Shown here in pieces: positions 33,885-43,088 of a DNA stretch of 64,000 nt. The translations under genes and the position numbers were made by a program. The stretch's first letter is position 1. The number at the start of each line of letters is the position of its first letter. The stretch is from an uncultured Pseudodesulfovibrio sp. (GTDB lineage Bacteria; Desulfobacterota; Desulfovibrionia; Desulfovibrionales; Desulfovibrionaceae). The notes under the pieces are model-generated. The model searched no databases and was not told where the DNA came from. It saw only the letters and a list, made by a program, of their open reading frames with translations. The stretch is from the NCBI RefSeq assembly GCF_963664965.1, contig NZ_OY761823.1, forward strand, positions 692,001 to 756,000, given 5' to 3'.

Positions 33885-35330
33885 TTAGCCGATCGGAAGG
33901 CCCCAGAGCCTGACAGGGTGCGTCTTGCCCTTGAGTTCCGATTCACCGAAATCCTGCCAGCCGGAAAAGGACGTCGTCTTTTCCAGATCATGCTTCACGG
34001 CTTCGGAGATCAGCACGGAAGCGTCGAGCCGCCGGGTCATGCCCTCGATCCGCGAGGCCGTGTTGACCACGTCTCCTATCACAGTGAATTCAAGCCGTTC
34101 GGGCGAACCGAGAATTCCGGCCAGCACCTCTCCCTTATGGATGCCGATGCCTATGTCGATCGGGGCGGAGAGTGTCGGATTGAGGCGTTCCAGCCGGACG
34201 AGCATCTCACGAGCGCAGGCCACGGCCTTTTCACAGGCGGACATGTCGCCGTCGAAACCGAAAACCACAAGAATGCCGTCCCCGATGAACTTGTCCACCA
34301 CGCCGCCATGGTCGCAGACGGCCTCCACGGCCTCGGTGAACCACGCATTGAGATCCGCTATGACGGTTTCCGGCGCGCTGGATTCCGTGCGGGCGGTGAA
34401 ATCCCGAATATCCGAAAAAAGGATCACCAGCGACTGCATGGAGCCGCCCAGCGAAAGACCGTTCTCAGCCTGCCGCATGAGACGTGCGGCAATGGTCGGG
34501 CTGACGGCCTTGCCGAAAACGTGCTTGATGCGATTGCGTTCCTCCAGCCCCTTGATCATGGAATTGGTATGGTCCGCGATTTCACCGAATTCGTCACGGG
34601 TCAGGATCGGCACCCGGCTGGACAGGTCGCCGTCACGAACCTTCCTGAGCACCTCGGTTTCTCTGCCGAAAAAGAGCCGGATATTGCGGGTGTAGGAATA
34701 GATGATGAGCAGGGTATAGCCGCACAGCAGAATGAGAACGAAGCCGACCTCCGCAAGAATGGCGAGATGCGTCAGGGATTCGTGCAGTTTGTCCGCATTG
34801 TGCTTCATCCAGTAGACGTCCTTGGCCACGGCAAGGATCAAGACACCACCGGACAGGGCTACGGTGGCCAGCGCGAAAAGGGAAAACTTCCGGGTCAGCG
34901 AGGTATAATGACCTATTTCCGGTGGCGGGACATCATGCCGCAGAACCGCCTCGCCATAGTTGCGGACCTGAGCCAGAGCGAGGTCCAGACCGATGAAAAA
35001 GCCGAATGTCATGAAGCCGAGGATGACCTTGACCCCGCTTTCCAGCGTGGGAAAACCGAGGACCGCGTGATCGAACACGGACAAACCGACACCAAAGGCG
35101 GTGAACAGTCCCAGCTCCAGATAAAAGGTGCGGACGGATTGTTCCAGCAGCGGCGCGCACTCCACCAATCGCGGCACGAGCACGGCCCGCGACATGACAA
35201 GGAGAACGAATGTGCCCGAGACAATGGTTCCCCAATGCACAAGGGTCAACGTATCGATAAGCGGACAGACCTGTCCGCCGTAGACGGTCAGAAGCCCGAG
35301 GGCGACGACATAATGCAACGCTGCACGCAT
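33885..35330 (-). CDS. Membrane class III adenylate/guanylate cyclase (HAMP-linked)
   Basis: The 481-residue protein has about six hydrophobic helices in the first ~260 residues. A HAMP linker (RLFFGRETEVLRKVRDGDLSSRVP to DEFGEIADHTNSM) and a class III cyclase domain follow. The metal-binding aspartates sit in LVILFSDIRDFTART and DKFIGDGILVVFG. The substrate Lys occurs as DKF and the late transition-state region is VIGDVVNTASRIEGM. It would make cAMP (cGMP cannot be excluded) in response to a membrane-sensed cue; the N-terminal helices form no sensor domain I know. Start ATG 35330 follows AGGAGG. The next genes upstream are a substrate-binding protein and a second cyclase. Confidence 0.88.
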   Translation of the reverse strand: MRAALHYVVALGLLTVYGGQVCPLIDTLTLVHWGTIVSGTFVLLVMSRAVLVPRLVECAPLLEQSVRTFYLELGLFTAFGVGLSVFDHAVLGFPTLESGVKVILGFMTFGFFIGLDLALAQVRNYGEAVLRHDVPPPEIGHYTSLTRKFSLFALATVALSGGVLILAVAKDVYWMKHNADKLHESLTHLAILAEVGFVLILLCGYTLLIIYSYTRNIRLFFGRETEVLRKVRDGDLSSRVPILTRDEFGEIADHTNSMIKGLEERNRIKHVFGKAVSPTIAARLMRQAENGLSLGGSMQSLVILFSDIRDFTARTESSAPETVIADLNAWFTEAVEAVCDHGGVVDKFIGDGILVVFGFDGDMSACEKAVACAREMLVRLERLNPTLSAPIDIGIGIHKGEVLAGILGSPERLEFTVIGDVVNTASRIEGMTRRLDASVLISEAVKHDLEKTTSFSGWQDFGESELKGKTHPVRLWGLPIG

Positions 35331-35522
35331 GAGAACCTCCTGAGTCCGAAAGACATCTCGTCCATGGGACGGGCTACGGGCTTTCATCTCGGCAACACGG
35401 AAAAGGGGCAAAAAAGTGGTGCTGCCTCATGACCGGACAAGGATGTAGTTGCCATGAATCAATCAAAAAAGCGACAGGATGCAATGTGAAGTTCAGTGCC
35501 CGATACGCATCACCCTCTGTTC

Positions 35523-36929
35523 TCAACTGGTGGGCTTTTTCGGAAACGTGCCTTTTTTCGAGGCGGCATTCTCGGGCGATGCTACCTTTTGGACGATGGC
35601 CCGTATCTGCCGTGCCGCCTGTGCAACCGCTTTTTCCGGCGGCACTCCCTCGAATACGGTACGCTGAATCATTTGGGGGATGATGTCGTCGGCATAGACT
35701 ACGGACGCAGCCGGAATCACTTTGCCGTCAATCAGGCAGAAGGATTCCATGGACGAAAGGCCGTCGATGATGTTCTTGATCTTGACCCGTCCGTATCGGC
35801 GGAAAATGCCAGACGGGTCTGTCAGGAACCGGTCGGAGACGGCAACATCCCTGAGGACCGGCAGCATTCCTCCGGGAGCCATGTGAAGCCATGAGACATA
35901 GTGGGCCGGATCATACAGGAATGCCAGAAAACGTTCTGCCGCAGCCTGCTCCTCCCCGCTCAATCCAGCCGCCACACCGAATCCGTTTATCACTCCATAG
36001 CCTGCTTTTCCGGTGTGGTACAGGGTCGCCTCCATATCCACCTTGGAAACTAGATCGGGATCAAAGGCCGCTCCGTTCAATTCCTTGAAGTTGTTGCCCG
36101 TCAGCGAATCCTGCGCCACATTCGCCAACGCCAGATCGTCCATTATGAACGTCGAGTAGAAAAGCATGGCGAGCCTGCCCTGAAGGAAATAATCCCTCGC
36201 CCTCCACGTCTGTGGACCTTTCGGTCCGCATTGCGCCAGTGTGGCATACATTTCAAGGGTCTCGACCATGGCCTTGCTGTCAAAAAGCACCTGGCCGTCA
36301 CCGTCGAACATGGCCGCATTGTTGGAACAGGCCAGTTGGGTGAACACTTGGGTCGCGTAGTGGTCCTCGTCAGTACCGACGAGAATGCCGTAACGCCCGC
36401 TTGCGGGGGCGTGAAAATGTTTCGCCGCAGCCAGAATGGACGCCCAGTCACAGGGCGGTTTTAGCCCTGCTTCCCTGAACCAGTCCGCCCTGTACCAGAT
36501 TCCCTGAACCCAGCCGTGGAACGGCACGCCGTACCAGCCCCCGCCGGGAGCGGAAAGCCGTTTCAGGGCACCGGGATAAAATCGCTCCGGGCCGATACTG
36601 TGGATAATCCGGGAGGCGGTATCCTTCCCCAGAGTGCCGGTTTCATTCAGGGCGACCAGCAATTGAGACCCCGCACCGATCAGATGGGGAGCCATGCCGT
36701 CTTTTTCGGCTTCGCTCACACGTTTGCACAAATCGTTCTCGTTTACGCTGACCAGCTTGACCGTCACGTCATCCTGCATGACCGTGAAGGCCCGGATGAG
36801 GAATTCGATCGTCCTGATCCGGTCCTCATGGATTTCCGTGGTCCAGAACGTCAGTTCCACCGCCGATGCCTGCGGCGGGAGCACCAGAGACGTCCATCCC
36901 AGAATGATAGCAATGAGAATACGTTTCAT
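35523..36929 (-). CDS. Orphan extracellular solute-binding protein (SBP_bac_1 type)
   Basis: The 468-residue exported protein has a signal peptide (MKRILIAIILGWTSLVLPPQASA) and a two-lobed binding fold. It begins VELTFWTTEIHEDRIRTIEFLIRAF, as in sugar-binding ABC proteins, with GVPFHGWVQGIWYRADWF and LAMLFYSTFIMDDLAL later. No permease or ATPase gene lies nearby. Instead its start follows the stop of a Cache-domain cyclase by only 6 bp, and a second cyclase follows. It may therefore present a ligand to a sensor rather than feed a transporter. The C-terminal ~70 residues are extended and basic, ending AASKKGTFPKKPTS. Confidence 0.87.
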   Translation of the reverse strand: MKRILIAIILGWTSLVLPPQASAVELTFWTTEIHEDRIRTIEFLIRAFTVMQDDVTVKLVSVNENDLCKRVSEAEKDGMAPHLIGAGSQLLVALNETGTLGKDTASRIIHSIGPERFYPGALKRLSAPGGGWYGVPFHGWVQGIWYRADWFREAGLKPPCDWASILAAAKHFHAPASGRYGILVGTDEDHYATQVFTQLACSNNAAMFDGDGQVLFDSKAMVETLEMYATLAQCGPKGPQTWRARDYFLQGRLAMLFYSTFIMDDLALANVAQDSLTGNNFKELNGAAFDPDLVSKVDMEATLYHTGKAGYGVINGFGVAAGLSGEEQAAAERFLAFLYDPAHYVSWLHMAPGGMLPVLRDVAVSDRFLTDPSGIFRRYGRVKIKNIIDGLSSMESFCLIDGKVIPAASVVYADDIIPQMIQRTVFEGVPPEKAVAQAARQIRAIVQKVASPENAASKKGTFPKKPTS

Positions 36930-36935
36930 GATTCG

Positions 36936-39083
36936 TTACTTGGAGTGGAACACTTCGACGCCGTTCCAGTCGTTGTCTGGGGGTGTTTGGGCCAGCTTTT
37001 CCGCCCGTTCCCGCATAATGGCTGCGAGATCGTCCCCGGGGTTTATCCTGAAGCATTTATCAAATAGTATTGCCGCTTCTTCGAACCGCCGGTCCAGATA
37101 AGCGGTGTAAGCCGTTTCCCATGTTTCGATAAAGTGCGGCAACTCCTCGGGGGAGACATGGAAATCCATGGGACCGCCCCTGCGTCCCAGAAGTTCATAC
37201 ACCGACACCGGGATGGTCGTTCCCTTGGGCATAACCTTCCCGACAGGACGGAAGAGGAAACCGTCTCCGGCCTGCTTCACCACGCTTTCACTGGCGAGTA
37301 TCTGGGTGCCGCAATACTTGTTCAGGCCTTCCAGCCGGGAAGCGAGATTGACCGGGGCTCCCATGGCCGTATAGTTCATCCGGTCATCCGACCCCACGTT
37401 GCCTATGATCGGGTCGCCGGTATGCAGGCCGAAACGGGTATGCATGGCTGGCAGCCCTTCGGCGGTCCATTTCCTGTTGAGCGCCTCGGACGCCTCACGG
37501 GCACCGAGCGCGGCGTCGCAGGCCAGTTCCGCATGGTTTTCCTGAGGAGACGGGGAATTCCAGAAAGCCATAACCGCGTCACCGATATACTTGTCGATGG
37601 TTCCCTCGTGTCGCAGGATGACTGAGCTCACGGCCTGCAAATATTCCGACACCTTGAGCATCAGCTTTTCCGCCTCCATGCTCTCGGAAATGGTCGTGAA
37701 GTCCGCGATGTCAGAGAAAAGCAATGTGGCTTCCCGCCGCTCGCCACCCAGTTCCGGGATCTTTTTGGCGAGCAGCAACTGTTTGACCAGTGTCTTGGGA
37801 ACGTACCGTCCGAATGAGCGGAGACTCATCTGCATGGTCTTGACTGCCTTGGACAATTCCGCGATTTCGGAAATGTGCGACCGTACGTTCACGGTAGAAT
37901 CCAGTTTGAAATGGCGGATCTTGTCCGCTTCCCTTGCCAACCTGTTCAATGCGACGGACATCTGCCGCGCATTGTAGGCGGCAATGGGGATGGCGAGAAG
38001 AATGATGACGGCAGCACCCAACAGGCTTCGCTTTCTGGTCTGGTCCATGTGCCCCGTGAAATCCGACAGGGGAGCGGTGACCGCCAGAATTTCTCCGGGC
38101 AGATGGGTGTTGTTCAGATGAGCCATGCATACCAGATGTCTGGATTCTCCCGTCTCCAGCAGCATCATGTTCTCCCTGTGGTCCCAGTTTTTTATTTCCC
38201 TTGTCAGTTCCGCCATCATCGGGTCCGCCATGTCCTTGAGGGAAAGGCGGACGACCTGATGGCCTCTCAGGGTTTCGGTCATGGTAAGAATCTTGTCCTG
38301 ATCAGGGTGGGCAGTGATCTGCAACGCCTCGTTGAACATGAAGGCATAACCGGATTTGCCGATTTTCAGATCGCCAAAATACCGGGATAACCCCGCCAGT
38401 GTGACATCGACTCCGAAAACGCCTGGAACATCGCCGTCAAAGCGGTGTGCAAACGTTATTCCCATGCTGCCGGTGCTCTTGAAAATGTAAAACGGGGTAT
38501 GGACGATGCCCTCCTTGCCGATCGCCTGACGGAACCATGGCCTTTCCCGCGGGTCATAACTGGAAAAACGCAGGCCCCGCGATCCGACGAGACGGCGCTC
38601 CTGGTCAAAGAATTGCCACAGCTCGACTCTTTTTCCGTCCCCGGGCCGGTCAAAGACCTTCCTGATTCCCAGCCGGGTCTCCTCCGGTGCCAGAAGGTGC
38701 TTACGCAGAGAAGCATTGCTCAGCGATATCACCTGATAGAAATCGCCGTCGGCGTATCCGATATATGCCGAATACAGATGAGGCCGCGCCAAAAGCCTTT
38801 CGGCAATAAGCCATTGAGCCGGATGACGCATGAAGTCCGGCTTGTCAGACAGGTAAGGGAGTTCCGCAACTTCATTGGACATGCGGGTGGTTGACTCGAA
38901 AAGATATTCGATGCGTGCCGTAACCTCGTCACTGACTTCGCACAATAGCTGGGTCGCAATATCCTGCGCGGCCTGACTGTTTTCGTTGTAATTATACCAG
39001 GTAAGACTGCCTGCCGTTATCAGAATAAACGACAGAAACAGCGTCAGGATGGTAACGTGCAGCGACGGTTTGCGAATCTTCAT
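36936..39083 (-). CDS. Cache-domain class III nucleotide cyclase
   Basis: The 715-residue protein has a membrane helix at ~8-30. A large periplasmic double-Cache-like region (to about 350) follows, with YIGYADGDFYQVISL and GVFGVDVTLAGLSRYF. A second helix lies at ~355-375, then a HAMP linker and a cyclase domain with ATLLFSDIADFTTIS, DKYIGDAVMAFWNSP and YTAMGAPVNLASRLEG. A C-terminal helical tail follows. Cache domains bind small ligands outside the membrane and signal inward. Its stop lies 6 bp before the orphan solute-binding protein, so the two are translated together and may form one sensing unit. Product (cAMP or cGMP) is not decided by what I can see. Confidence 0.9.
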   Translation of the reverse strand: MKIRKPSLHVTILTLFLSFILITAGSLTWYNYNENSQAAQDIATQLLCEVSDEVTARIEYLFESTTRMSNEVAELPYLSDKPDFMRHPAQWLIAERLLARPHLYSAYIGYADGDFYQVISLSNASLRKHLLAPEETRLGIRKVFDRPGDGKRVELWQFFDQERRLVGSRGLRFSSYDPRERPWFRQAIGKEGIVHTPFYIFKSTGSMGITFAHRFDGDVPGVFGVDVTLAGLSRYFGDLKIGKSGYAFMFNEALQITAHPDQDKILTMTETLRGHQVVRLSLKDMADPMMAELTREIKNWDHRENMMLLETGESRHLVCMAHLNNTHLPGEILAVTAPLSDFTGHMDQTRKRSLLGAAVIILLAIPIAAYNARQMSVALNRLAREADKIRHFKLDSTVNVRSHISEIAELSKAVKTMQMSLRSFGRYVPKTLVKQLLLAKKIPELGGERREATLLFSDIADFTTISESMEAEKLMLKVSEYLQAVSSVILRHEGTIDKYIGDAVMAFWNSPSPQENHAELACDAALGAREASEALNRKWTAEGLPAMHTRFGLHTGDPIIGNVGSDDRMNYTAMGAPVNLASRLEGLNKYCGTQILASESVVKQAGDGFLFRPVGKVMPKGTTIPVSVYELLGRRGGPMDFHVSPEELPHFIETWETAYTAYLDRRFEEAAILFDKCFRINPGDDLAAIMRERAEKLAQTPPDNDWNGVEVFHSK

Positions 39084-39611
39084 TTGAAATTACAACCGGC
39101 AATTACAGGTTTATCGATTTCAAACAAACGTATCATTATTGGAAGAAAAAGCAATCAGTGTAGCCCGACTCGCTTGCAGAAACCGGAAACGTCGGGTCAC
39201 GGATAGGCGTTACCTCATCCCATCCGCGAAAAGAAAAACACCTGCTTCTGTGCATTAAGGCAAGTCAGCCCTGTGCCATGCAGGCAGAACTCGTCTGGGG
39301 AAAATCGAACCGCACGAACCGGCAGCCCGGTGGAAAAGTCATGAAAGGAAAGAAATGAAATGCAGCGAAACAGGCACGTTTCCGACAAGAAATGAAAAGG
39401 CACCGCAACCTGCGGGCAGCACCATCTGCTCAATGGGGGAAATCATTGTAGCCGTTCATTGGACAGCGAAAAAGAAAACACTTTGCGGCCAGCGAAGCGG
39501 CCTGCCCGATGCCGGAAGCGGTGAACAGCCTCGGCCCCGGACAAGGGATGCGGCTGTTTCGTCAACCGCCTCCCTACCGTCGAAAAAAAGGCATGCCTGA
39601 CCTTTGGGTGT
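39084..39611. other. Intergenic region between the cyclase and the CDP-sugar operon
   Basis: This 528-bp stretch contains no ORF I can support. The part near 39084-39180 should hold the cyclase promoter. Near its left middle it is A-rich (39340-39500), and a possible terminator of the rfbF operon is at 39583-39605. I see no RNA gene, repeat or transposon end. Confidence 0.5.
39583..39605 (-). terminator. Possible terminator of the CDP-sugar operon
   Basis: On the minus strand AAAGG and CCTTT flank TCAGGCATG, followed by more T. It lies just after the rfbF stop. The stem is short. Confidence 0.4.
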
Positions 39612-40391
39612 CTACCAGATTTTCCACTCGGCCCGGTTTTCGTTCCACAGCTGGTTGAGATGTTCCGTATCCCGCAGGGTATCCATGCAGGCCCAGAAGC
39701 CGTCGTGACGGTAAACCATGAGTTCGCCTGCGTCGGCCAACTGCTCCAGAGGACCGTATTCAAAATCGCAATCCGTGTCCGGAGTCAGGTAATCGAACAC
39801 CTTACGGTTGAGGACCATGTAGCCGCCGTTGATGATGTTGCCCATCGCCGTCTTCGGTTTTTCCTGAAAGGAACGGACCACATCGCCTTCCGTGTGCAGC
39901 TCTCCGAAACGCTGGGCGATACTCACGCCGCTCAGGGTAACGATTTTTCCATGAGACTTGTGGAATTCAAGCAACTTGTCGATGTTGATGTCAGCCACGC
40001 CGTCCCCATAGGTAAGCATGAACGTATCACCCTTGATGTATTTCTCGATCTGCTTGATCCGCCCGCCCTTGAGCGTGGTGGGACCGGTGTTGGCCAGGGT
40101 GATGCTCCAGCCGGCTTCGTCGTGGCATTCATGAAGACACAGCTTTTCCGGTTTGCCGAGTTCAATGGTGATGTCGTTGTTCATCCATTCGTAGTTGACG
40201 AAATAATCCCGGATCATTTCTCCCTTGTATCCCAACGGGAGGACGAACTTCGTATGCCCATAATGGGCATAAATCTTCATGACATGCCAGAGAATCGGCC
40301 TTGGACCGATATTGACCATGGGCTTGGGACGAAATTCGGTTTCTTCGCGCAGGCGCGTTCCCAACCCACCACAGAGGATGACAACTTCCAT
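39612..40391 (-). CDS. rfbF: Glucose-1-phosphate cytidylyltransferase
   Basis: The 259-residue protein begins VVILCGGLGTRLREETEFRPKPM, the nucleotidyltransferase signature. It has YGDGVADIN, GFWACMDTLRD and the length typical of RfbF. It makes CDP-glucose from CTP and glucose 1-phosphate, the substrate of RfbG. It is the last gene of the eight-gene operon, 12 bp after the CmcI-like gene. GGGAG lies before the ATG. Having rfbF last while rfbG is first is unusual; in many O-antigen clusters they adjoin. Confidence 0.93.
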   Translation of the reverse strand: MEVVILCGGLGTRLREETEFRPKPMVNIGPRPILWHVMKIYAHYGHTKFVLPLGYKGEMIRDYFVNYEWMNNDITIELGKPEKLCLHECHDEAGWSITLANTGPTTLKGGRIKQIEKYIKGDTFMLTYGDGVADINIDKLLEFHKSHGKIVTLSGVSIAQRFGELHTEGDVVRSFQEKPKTAMGNIINGGYMVLNRKVFDYLTPDTDCDFEYGPLEQLADAGELMVYRHDGFWACMDTLRDTEHLNQLWNENRAEWKIW

Positions 40392-40403
40392 CGTGACTCC
40401 CTA

Positions 40404-41144
40404 CTATCCTTTGACACACTTCAGATATCCATTGGGCGCAACGGAAAACATCAGTTTGTTGTCTATGTTGATATCCTTGACGAACCTGTCATTGGTTTCA
40501 AGGAACTGATCGACTGCGGTCATGGGATTGTTTCCCGGCGACCAGGGACGGTCTGCGGATGCTTCTTCCGGGAGATTCTCGATGATCGTATCGAAAACGA
40601 CCATGTATGAATCCTTTTTCACCAAGGGGGAATACAGCTCCATTTCACGCAGGACGTGCTCATGGGTATGATTGGAATCCAGAACGACCAGCGGATTTTC
40701 ATATCCCTTCGCCTTCTCGAAAACCGAAGCCACCAACTCTTCATCAATGGCGGAACCTTCCAGCAACTCGACATTCCTGAACATCGGATGGGACTCGATC
40801 TCCTTCCGGTTGTGTTCGCGGATATCGATGTCGATGGAAATGAGCTTTCGGTCACCCCCCAAAAGCTGCAACAGGGAAGCATAGAACAGGACCGTGCCGC
40901 CGTGGGCAATGCCTGTCTCGATGATGATGTCCGGCTGCACTTCCCAGATAATTTCCTGCATAGCCATGATGTCTTGCGGGTACTGGATGATCGGACGACC
41001 AAACCACTGAAAATTATATGAATACCCTGACGATATGGAGTGACGCATAAATTCGTCAGAAGCATCCTTCAGGGGGGCATTCGCTCCCTGTTCATCAATT
41101 CGCTGCTTCCGCTGGTTCTCAAATTCCTTAACTGGATTACTCAT
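40404..41144 (-). CDS. CmcI-like (cephalosporin hydroxylase family) methyltransferase
   Basis: The 246-residue protein has a Rossmann SAM-binding core with QPDIIIETGIAHGGTVLFYASLL, LISIDIDIREHNR and VVLDSNHTHEHVLRE. These are marks of the CmcI/rhamnosyl O-methyltransferase family. Despite the family's name, members are mostly SAM-dependent O-methyltransferases needing a divalent metal. Inside a sugar-nucleotide operon it most likely methylates a sugar hydroxyl. Its start overlaps the preceding methyltransferase gene by 4 bp (ATGA). Confidence 0.85.
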   Translation of the reverse strand: MSNPVKEFENQRKQRIDEQGANAPLKDASDEFMRHSISSGYSYNFQWFGRPIIQYPQDIMAMQEIIWEVQPDIIIETGIAHGGTVLFYASLLQLLGGDRKLISIDIDIREHNRKEIESHPMFRNVELLEGSAIDEELVASVFEKAKGYENPLVVLDSNHTHEHVLREMELYSPLVKKDSYMVVFDTIIENLPEEASADRPWSPGNNPMTAVDQFLETNDRFVKDINIDNKLMFSVAPNGYLKCVKG

Positions 41145-42232
41145 ATTTCCCCCATGGTCAGCAAGGTGCTTCCACTACCGGCACACATGCCCTGTATTTC
41201 GTCTTTGTAATTGTCGTTCATGATGATGATCTCGCCGGCCTCACTATTTCGGAACTCTTCCGGCGAAAAAATCCGATGTCCGGTCTTTGCCACAAAACGG
41301 CCCTGTTTGACAGGATTGATATCGATCAACCCCTGAACAAACCGGGCATCCGGGTCAACCTGATTCACAAAGGCGACCCCTTTGGCCCCAGCACCCCATA
41401 CCCAGCATCCCCGATGTTTCGAGACAAATTCCTTGAAGCGTCCGATTTCGGTAGCAAATAGTCTGTCATCAACGCGGGGGAGGTCGAGTCCTCCGGTCAC
41501 TGAGGTGCCCTTGAAGTCCTTCAAGTCGGCAATCACCCACATATATTGACCTTCGAAACACGGAATGACTTCCGCATTCTCGAACAGATTCGCAAGGGAT
41601 TGCTCGGTGAAGTAGTTGCAGTGCTCATGGAAAATGTCCCAAAAGGCCTTATTCTCCAGTATCCACTCGAACCGGGGAACTTCGATGAGAATCCGGCCCT
41701 GCCTGCCGTTGGCTTCACTGATTGCCGAGAGGAAATCAAGCGGAGCGGGCACATGCTCCAATGTATGACGCAGGACGACCAGTTCACCGGGGTCCACTTC
41801 AAGACTCTTGTCGAAATAGGTCTTGACGACATCCGGGTCACCCGCTTCATGTGACGGATCGTAACCTGTCACGGAAAAACCCGCATTTCGCATCATCGCG
41901 AGGAATACACCTTTTCCGCAGCCGACTTCGATAATTCTTTGCCCCGGCCGGACAATGGAAGCGACCAGATCCAGCGTCCTTTCCAGATGGCGCCGGAAGG
42001 AAGGGGAGTGGCCCTGTTCATTCTGGTATGAATCATCATACTCCATGGCTTCTGACTGGAATTTGCTGTTCCAGGCGAACCCGCAGGAATGACACCGAAG
42101 CAACTCGACGGAAAAGCTGGGACTTGCCTCAAGGCTTGCCATATCCTCGTAAACCTTGTTCTGAAAGGCAGGGACGTCGGAAGCGGTATAAATGACGCTC
42201 TGTTCGGCCTTGTTACAAAGAGGACAATTCAC
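41141..42232 (-). CDS. Zinc-finger SAM methyltransferase, NovU/TylC3-like (second copy)
   Basis: The 363-residue protein begins CPLCNKAEQ and continues LLRCHSCGFAWN, two CxxC pairs for zinc. The SAM motif is IIEVGCGKGVFLAMMRNAG, then VVLRHTLEHVPAPLDFL and a C-terminal domain resembling Methyltransf_14 (CWVWGAGAKGVAFVNQ). The layout is the same as the 411-residue C-methyltransferase at the operon's start, but the two are clearly diverged. Such enzymes methylate carbons of 4-keto sugars; this copy may act on another position or on oxygen. It starts with GTG at 42232, overlapping the epimerase gene by 20 bp, and overlaps the CmcI-like gene by 4 bp. Confidence 0.82.
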   Translation of the reverse strand: MNCPLCNKAEQSVIYTASDVPAFQNKVYEDMASLEASPSFSVELLRCHSCGFAWNSKFQSEAMEYDDSYQNEQGHSPSFRRHLERTLDLVASIVRPGQRIIEVGCGKGVFLAMMRNAGFSVTGYDPSHEAGDPDVVKTYFDKSLEVDPGELVVLRHTLEHVPAPLDFLSAISEANGRQGRILIEVPRFEWILENKAFWDIFHEHCNYFTEQSLANLFENAEVIPCFEGQYMWVIADLKDFKGTSVTGGLDLPRVDDRLFATEIGRFKEFVSKHRGCWVWGAGAKGVAFVNQVDPDARFVQGLIDINPVKQGRFVAKTGHRIFSPEEFRNSEAGEIIIMNDNYKDEIQGMCAGSGSTLLTMGEI

Positions 42233-43088
42233 GGACTTCTTTCCTGATGGATGTTAAGAGTTCGGCGTTGCCCCAAAACCGGAAAGGCTCCCAATCTGGG
42301 TAGGGGTAAACACCGAGATTCAGTTTTATGGAAGCATTGCGTTTCTGCAAGTACTCCTGAACAAGTGACTGCAAGACAAGAGAACGCCCCGAACAGACGT
42401 TGACAACTCCACTATGTGTCGGGTGGCAGATGATGTCCGCCAATGCCTCGGCAATTTCTTCCACGGGCAGGAAATCCCTTATCTGCTGCCCGCCGGACAT
42501 GTCGAATGTCGTCTCGCCGTCATCCAGCGCTTTCTGCAACTGAGCGAAGAGGGATTTTTCACCCTGACCCGCCCCGTACATGTAAAAAATCCTGGCCCAT
42601 TGAAGACGGGCGGGCTTGCCGGACACAAGAGTTTCCAACTCCTGCCGCAACCTGTCCTTGGCCTTGCCGTAAGGGTTCGACGGCTTCGGCTCGGTCGATT
42701 CGTCCAGCTCCCCCTCCTGCATGCCGTATTCGAAGCAGGTGCCCGTCACAAGGAGGTGCTGCAATCCGCCATTGATCATGTCGAACAGGAATGAACGGCT
42801 TTGCGGCAGACATTCCGTCATATGCGTTTCCGAATTGTAATTCGGCAATCCGGACCATGCGAGATGGATGCAGTGCGAAGGCTGGCCGAAACTCTCGAAT
42901 ACCCCTTGGTGCGAGTCGGCCAAATCAAAGGATACCCTTTCAACCAGATCAGGCCACCCGGCGCTGTCCAGCTTGGCTTGATCCCGTCCGGTCGCGACAA
43001 CGGGAATGCGCCGTTTGACGAGTTCGTTCACGACATGATTGCCGAGAAACCCGGTTGCCCCTGTTACGAGTACTCTGGCTGGCTTCAT
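42213..43088 (-). CDS. NAD(P)-dependent sugar epimerase/4-ketoreductase
   Basis: The 291-residue short-chain protein has VLVTGATGFLGNHVV for NAD(P), LLVTGTCFEYG as the serine strand and NPYGKAKDRL with the catalytic Tyr and Lys. This group reduces 4-keto or epimerises nucleotide-linked sugars. After RfbG, RfbC and a C-methyltransferase, a 4-keto reduction is the expected last step to a CDP-6-deoxyhexose. The ATG at 43088 overlaps the glycosyltransferase stop (ATGA); the longer reading adds 16 residues. The 3' end runs 20 bp into the next gene. Confidence 0.85.
   Translation of the reverse strand: MKPARVLVTGATGFLGNHVVNELVKRRIPVVATGRDQAKLDSAGWPDLVERVSFDLADSHQGVFESFGQPSHCIHLAWSGLPNYNSETHMTECLPQSRSFLFDMINGGLQHLLVTGTCFEYGMQEGELDESTEPKPSNPYGKAKDRLRQELETLVSGKPARLQWARIFYMYGAGQGEKSLFAQLQKALDDGETTFDMSGGQQIRDFLPVEEIAEALADIICHPTHSGVVNVCSGRSLVLQSLVQEYLQKRNASIKLNLGVYPYPDWEPFRFWGNAELLTSIRKEVRELSSL

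Noticed and set aside
33789-35432. 547-codon plus-strand frame opposite the HAMP cyclase
   Set aside because: It has charged low-complexity translation without motifs; the minus strand encodes a clear cyclase with metal-binding aspartates.
36929-36936. Possible full ABC transporter around the solute-binding protein
   Set aside because: Both neighbours are nucleotide cyclases; no permease or ATPase gene occurs within several kilobases on either strand.
39084-39611. Possible RNA gene or mobile-element remnant in the largest gap
   Set aside because: I found no tRNA fold, transposase fragment, terminal repeats or convincing small RNA promoter; only a weak terminator at the operon end.
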